Of a stretch of 64,000 nt of DNA, positions 60,676 through 64,000 are shown one piece after another. The DNA is from Hypericibacter sp963696655 (GTDB taxonomy: Bacteria; Pseudomonadota; Alphaproteobacteria; Dongiales; Dongiaceae): the NCBI GenBank assembly GCA_963696655.1, contig CAVOLB010000051.1, positions 1 to 64,000 of the forward strand. The letters are read 5' to 3'. The position numbers were made by a program, and so were the translations under genes. The first letter of the stretch is position 1; each line of letters starts with the position of its first letter. Below the pieces are notes generated by a model. That model was not told the DNA's origin and did not search any database. It saw only the letters and a program-made list of their open reading frames with translations.

Positions 60676-61649
60676 GGGCGAGGATCTCCTGACGGCGAGA
60701 GGTCTCGGCTCTGCTGGCGCGTATCGCTGGGGCTCCGGCCGAACCGGGCCTTGTAGTGACGGCTGAACTGGGCCTGATCGCCGAAGCCCCAGAAATGGGC
60801 GATCTCGGCGAGGGTCCGGCGCCCGCGCGGGTCGCGCAGCGCCTCGTCGCAACGGAGCAGCCGCTGCTCGCGCACCCACTGGCCCAGCGACTGGCCCCTC
60901 TCCTGGAAGAGCTGGTGCAGATAGCGCACCGAGAGGCCGCAGGCGTCGGCGACGCTCTGCGGCGAAAGCCGGCTCGAAGTCAGGTTCTGGCGCAGATGGC
61001 GCTCGATGCGCCGCAGATGCGCCTGCTTGACCGGGGACTGGCGGCTTTCGAGGATGCGCGCGTCGTTGTCGAAGGCGAGGGCGAGGAGCTCGATCAATTG
61101 CCGCCCCAGCACCTCGCGCCCCGAGGGATGGATCGCCTCGACCGTTTCCGGCACGAGGCGCAGCATATCGACGAAGAGCCGGCCGGCCCCTTGCGCGCAA
61201 TCGAAGCCGAGCGAGGCGAAGCGGTCCGGGATCGAGAGGCGCTGGCGCATCAGCGAGGCCGGCACGCGCAGGACCCAGAGCGCATTGGCGTCGGGGTCGC
61301 TGAACTCGTAGGGCAGGTGACTGCGCTCGACCACGAAGCCGCCGGGGCGGCAGTCGACATCCATGCCATCCTGCCGGAAGCGGATGGGCGCCCCCTCCGG
61401 CACGGTGATGAGGAAATGCTCCTCGGGATCTTTGCGCAGATGCCGGGCATGGCGGGCATAGGTGATGCCGTCGGTCACGAGCCGCGACAGCGAGACCTCG
61501 CCCAGCTCCCAGAGCTCGAGGCTGCCCTCGAACCGGTCGGCATCGCGATAAGTCAGATCGAGCGGGAAATAGGCCTGCGCCACCGCCTCCTGCCAGAAGC
61601 GGCTGCGTTCGCCCGGTGCGATCCCTGCTGTTTCATAGCGGACGGACAA
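60672..61649 (-). CDS. AraC-family transcriptional regulator
   Basis: The 325-aa regulator has an N-terminal AraC-binding-like (cupin) domain with FLITVPEGAPIRFRQDGM and RPGGFVVERSHLPYEF. Two helix-turn-helix motifs follow near residues 240-310: SPQSVADACGLSVRYLHQLF and TLAEIAHFWGFGDQAQFSRH. It is the NimR/feaR-like group, often activating aldehyde or amine breakdown. It overlaps the CoxL-like gene by 4 nt and should control it. Confidence 0.88.
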   Translation of the reverse strand: MSVRYETAGIAPGERSRFWQEAVAQAYFPLDLTYRDADRFEGSLELWELGEVSLSRLVTDGITYARHARHLRKDPEEHFLITVPEGAPIRFRQDGMDVDCRPGGFVVERSHLPYEFSDPDANALWVLRVPASLMRQRLSIPDRFASLGFDCAQGAGRLFVDMLRLVPETVEAIHPSGREVLGRQLIELLALAFDNDARILESRQSPVKQAHLRRIERHLRQNLTSSRLSPQSVADACGLSVRYLHQLFQERGQSLGQWVREQRLLRCDEALRDPRGRRTLAEIAHFWGFGDQAQFSRHYKARFGRSPSDTRQQSRDLSPSGDPRP

Positions 61650-61740
61650 TGGCGTCTCCCGAGGCTGGGTTGTTCCGATGACCCAGCCGAAGCGGTCGCG
61701 GGCCTCCCGCCCGGAACGATGCCGTTCCAGGCTAGGGCGA

Positions 61741-61793
61741 GCCCGAGCTTAGGGCTTGACGCGGGGCGCGCCCAGATTTGCCGAAAAGTGCGC
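61741..61793. repeat. Direct repeat flanking the fic module, left copy
   Basis: GCCCGAGCTTAGGGCTTGAC begins a 53-bp sequence found again at 63001-63053 in the same orientation, with about six differences. The pair brackets the fic gene and its operators exactly. No known insertion element starts there. Confidence 0.75.
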
Positions 61794-61805
61794 TGGGCGG
61801 TGTCT

Positions 61806-62906
61806 CTACCGGTCCGCCAGAGCGTAGCTGGTGCTGCGTCCGCCGCCCGGGTTCTGGCGCAGGATTCCCCGACTCACCAGGTCCTGGATGTCGCGCGAGG
61901 CCGTGTCCTGGGAGCATTTGGCGAGTTTCGCCCATTTCGACGAGCTCAGCTTTCCCTCGAAACCGTCCAGCAAACGGTTGAGCATGAGCGTCTGACGCTC
62001 GTTGAAGGCAAGGCCCCGATGGGTCTCCCAGAACTGTGCCTTCCGCAGGACATCCGCCAATTGCCCCCGGGCGCCGTCGATCGCCCGCCCCAGGCAGGCG
62101 AGAAACCAGGCCATCCAATCCGTGACGTCGAGCGAGCCCTTCTGGGTCTGCTCCAGCGTTTCGTAATAGGCGTTCCGCTCCCGCCTGATCTGGGCGGACA
62201 TGCCGTAGAACCGTTGCGGACTCTGCTCGGAGCGAGCCAGCGCCATGTCGGCTATGGCGCGCGCGATGCGGCCGTTGCCGTCCTCGAAGGGATGAATGGT
62301 CACGAACCAGAGATGCGCGAGGGCCGCCTTCAGGATGGGATCGGAGGCCGGCGATTCCTCGAACCAGGCCAGGAAACGAATCATTTCCTTTGGGACGCGG
62401 CGTGCCGGCGGCGCTTCATAGTGAATCCGCTCCCGGCCCAAGGGACCCGAGATCACCTGCATCGGCTCCTTGCTCTCGTCGCGCCAGGCGCCCACGTGGA
62501 TCTGCGCCATGCCGCTGCGGCCGGCCGGAAACAACGCCGCATGCCAGCCGAACAACCGCTCCCGGGTCAGGCGACGCTCATAATGGCGGCTGGCGTCGAG
62601 CATCATCTCCACCACGCCTTCCACGGCCCGGTCTGCCGGCGTGAGCCCGCCAATATCGATCCCGAGGCGGCGGGCGATCGATGAGCGCACCTGGTCAGGG
62701 TCGAGCTTCTCGCCCTCGATCTCGCTGGACTTCAGGACGTCCTGGATCAAGGTCTGGAGCGTGGCCTCCTCGCGCAGCTCGAACCCCAACGCCTGCATCC
62801 GACCCAGCAACAAGCCTTGCCGGTGGCGGAGATCCGCGAGCGGTTCCGAAAGCCGTTCCCGGTCCCATCGAAACTCGGGCCAGGACGGGCGCTGCCAGAT
62901 ATACAT
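61806..62906 (-). CDS. Fic domain adenylyltransferase-type protein with C-terminal HTH
   Basis: The 366-aa product has an N-terminal helical domain (about 1-110), the Fic core motif HPFEDGNGRIAR (residues about 204-215) and a C-terminal winged helix (KWAKLAKCSQDTASRDIQDL). The inhibitory helix motif SSEIEGEKL near residue 60 precedes the Fic core, a class II arrangement in which its Glu blocks ATP. It probably AMPylates a target. Because it carries a DNA-binding domain and two palindromes stand at its start, it may repress its own gene. The ATG at 62906 is set inside the first palindrome. Confidence 0.9.
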   Translation of the reverse strand: MYIWQRPSWPEFRWDRERLSEPLADLRHRQGLLLGRMQALGFELREEATLQTLIQDVLKSSEIEGEKLDPDQVRSSIARRLGIDIGGLTPADRAVEGVVEMMLDASRHYERRLTRERLFGWHAALFPAGRSGMAQIHVGAWRDESKEPMQVISGPLGRERIHYEAPPARRVPKEMIRFLAWFEESPASDPILKAALAHLWFVTIHPFEDGNGRIARAIADMALARSEQSPQRFYGMSAQIRRERNAYYETLEQTQKGSLDVTDWMAWFLACLGRAIDGARGQLADVLRKAQFWETHRGLAFNERQTLMLNRLLDGFEGKLSSSKWAKLAKCSQDTASRDIQDLVSRGILRQNPGGGRSTSYALADR

Positions 62907-62938
62907 ATAATCTCCGCAAATTATGCGGAGATTATATG
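62904..62938. promoter_or_regulatory. Fic operator 1: 15-bp inverted repeat on the start codon
   Basis: CATATAATCTCCGCA (62904-62918) and TGCGGAGATTATATG (62924-62938) are perfect 15-bp arms with a 5-nt spacer AATTA. The left arm contains the fic start codon on the minus strand. The core TCTCCGCA recurs at 62966 and as a half site near 62945. Confidence 0.8.
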
Positions 62939-62964
62939 GCCTAATCTCCGCACGCTGCAAGGGG

Positions 62965-62987
62965 TTCTCCGCATAATTTGCGGAGAA
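62965..62987. promoter_or_regulatory. Fic operator 2
   Basis: TTCTCCGCA-TAATT-TGCGGAGAA, perfect 9-bp arms, matches operator 1 in core and spacer (reverse-complement centre). It lies about 27 bp upstream of operator 1, in the position of the promoter. Two copies of one dyad imply cooperative binding by a dimeric repressor. Confidence 0.78.
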
Positions 62988-63000
62988 AACCAGAGGGCAG

Positions 63001-63053
63001 GCCCGAGTTTAGGGCTTGACGAGGGGGCGCCCAGTTTTGCCGAAGAGTGCGCA
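63001..63053. repeat. Direct repeat flanking the fic module, right copy
   Basis: This second copy of the 53-bp sequence at 61741-61793 starts GCCCGAGTTTAGGGCTTGAC. It lies 14 bp beyond fic operator 2. Between 63054 and 63281 I see no gene; the stretch is AT-rich and presumably holds the promoter of the next gene. Confidence 0.75.
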
Positions 63054-63281
63054 GTTACCCTCTCTGAGCGCAAATTCTGGCTTCACGCTCGCTAGCAGGT
63101 GTTTCTGGCCAGCCAGAAGAACGGGCACCGCCTCCGGTATAGTCACGACCTTTAATGCTCCTTTTACTATAACGACAAAAGCGATATTATTTTGCAATTC
63201 CTGGGTGTGCTATGATTAGAGATCGGGCCCCAGAGTTTCATCGCTTCGGGTAGGCGTCTCGCTCAGCGTTGGAGGGCAAGT

Positions 63282-63806
63282 ATGCGCAGTGCTCTTGAAA
63301 TCTCGATTGTTCAGTTCGAGTCAAAATCCGCTCTGCGTGAAGGCATAGCCAAATCTTCTTCCCCACACATCATGCTAGGCGAGCGCGACGAAGCTCCACG
63401 AGAATTTTTCTGCTTTACGGTTGGAGAGCACAGGGCCAAGCATATGAACATTGGCTTGCTATCGGCCGGCGTCGGTATCAAACCGAGTGTCCTACCGCTA
63501 GGGGATAGAGTTTTCATTGGATTCAACAAGCGAATAGCGGCAATCGCACTGGAGAGTTGTGAGCAGCAAGCAGAAATCGAGCTGCGCACGCTGTTCTGGG
63601 AATTTATTGATTCTAGCATCGCGGATCATATCTATGTGCGATGTGAAACGGCAATTATAGCAATATCCACCGATTGTTCTGAGTTGTGGCGCGTCGATAC
63701 CCCCGATGTAATCGTAAATTGCAAAATCAAAGAGGCAATTCTACGGCTTGAGCTCATGGATGCTCCAGCTATCGAGATCGACTTGCTCACCGGCAGAGCA
63801 AACTAA
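63282..63806 (+). CDS. Hypothetical protein, AT-richer than its surroundings
   Basis: The 174-aa product starts MRSALEISIVQFESKSALRE and shows alternating beta strands (FFCFTVGEHRAKHMNIGLLS, DRVFIGFNKRIAAIALESCE, YVRCETAIIAISTDC) with no signal peptide or known motif. Base and codon use are clearly AT-richer than neighbours, so it was probably acquired from outside. The compact beta-rich form resembles many small accessory or immunity-type proteins, but this is only an impression. The ATG at 63282 follows GGAGGGCAAGT, a good ribosome site. Confidence 0.65.
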   Translation: MRSALEISIVQFESKSALREGIAKSSSPHIMLGERDEAPREFFCFTVGEHRAKHMNIGLLSAGVGIKPSVLPLGDRVFIGFNKRIAAIALESCEQQAEIELRTLFWEFIDSSIADHIYVRCETAIIAISTDCSELWRVDTPDVIVNCKIKEAILRLELMDAPAIEIDLLTGRAN

Positions 63807-63843
63807 ATTTCTGACCGTTAGTGGATGGCGAACGAATTGAGGG

Positions 63844-64000
63844 CTATCCATATTCCTGCCGCAGCAGGTTCCGGTCGACCTTGCCGCCGGCATTGTAGGG
63901 CAGGGCGTCGCGCGGGAAGACGCGGTCGGGGCAGCGATAGCTCGCCAGATGGCGCTTGCAATGGGCGAGCAGGGCGGCGGGATCGACCGGTCCGTCCCTG
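63844..64000 (-). CDS. C-terminal end of an AMP-dependent acyl-CoA synthetase (partial)
   Basis: The minus strand from the right window edge encodes ALLAHCKRHLASYRCPDRVF and then LPYNAGGKVDRNLLRQEYG before a stop at 63844-63846. This is the final part of the C-terminal domain of the ANL superfamily, with the catalytic Lys in GGKVDR that forms the acyl-AMP. Substrate cannot be judged from 51 residues. The gene continues beyond the window. Confidence 0.85.
   Translation of the reverse strand, partial: RDGPVDPAALLAHCKRHLASYRCPDRVFPRDALPYNAGGKVDRNLLRQEYG

Noticed and set aside
58462..60756. Long open frame opposite the CoxL-like gene
   Set aside because: Antisense shadow; CoxL signatures are on the minus strand.
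63009..63197. 62-codon minus-strand open frame in the AT-rich spacer
   Set aside because: It overlaps the direct repeat, has no ribosome site I can see, and no recognisable motif.

Overview
The window comes from a GC-rich (mid-60s % by eye) alphaproteobacterium. A member of the Rhodospirillales or a relative is most likely, judged from the hpnI-J-K-L hopanoid genes, the alphaproteobacterial style of the arsenite-oxidase locus, and the many Tat-exported and molybdenum enzymes. This assignment is inference; there is no rRNA marker. No phage, transposase or CRISPR array was seen. Several dispersed palindromic repeats and two gene-scale duplications are present.

Layout. 1-22.4 kb is metabolic and accessory: alpha/beta hydrolases, an Orn/Lys/Arg decarboxylase followed by a GNAT acetyltransferase, an ArsR-SRPBCC pair, three MFS transporters, LysR, SDR, exonuclease III, a 3-hydroxyisobutyrate-dehydrogenase-like enzyme, a UdgX-type uracil-DNA glycosylase, a split three-polypeptide nitrile hydratase/thiocyanate hydrolase and a Tat-exported transglutaminase-like protein. 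The GNAT gene recurs 5.8 kb away as a near-exact copy that abuts a truncated NmrA-like gene. 20.2-33.9 kb is a self-contained selenocysteine island: selD (reverse strand), then fdnG (in-frame UGA plus SECIS), fdnH, fdnI, fdhE, selA, a Sel1-repeat gene, selB, the tRNA-Sec gene selC and two small unknown genes. It holds the whole Sec synthesis and insertion machinery next to its client, a respiratory formate dehydrogenase. The selB frame runs through all of selC and ends in an ATGA overlap with the next gene.

33.9-47.5 kb is an arsenic island. On the minus strand lie arsR-arsC-acr3 and arsR-flavoprotein-MFS. Divergently lie aioX-aioS-aioR, then aioB-aioA-cytochrome c-moaA. Periplasmic AioX and the AioS/AioR pair would sense arsenite and act on a sigma-54 promoter that I can place upstream of aioB, with two spaced inverted-repeat sites as candidate AioR enhancers. 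AioBA oxidises arsenite and passes electrons to the cytochrome; MoaA supports molybdopterin supply. The ars genes reduce arsenate and export arsenite.

47.6-58 kb carries an EamA transporter, a phospholipase-D-like protein, a phospholipase-C-like phosphoesterase with a striking 11-residue Cys/Trp repeat at its N terminus, and the overlapping hopanoid genes hpnI-hpnJ-hpnK-hpnL. 58.3-64 kb carries an orphan form II CoxL-like molybdenum hydroxylase coupled to an AraC regulator, a Fic protein with two palindromic operators and flanking direct repeats, an AT-richer orphan gene, and the 3' end of an AMP-dependent acyl-CoA synthetase.
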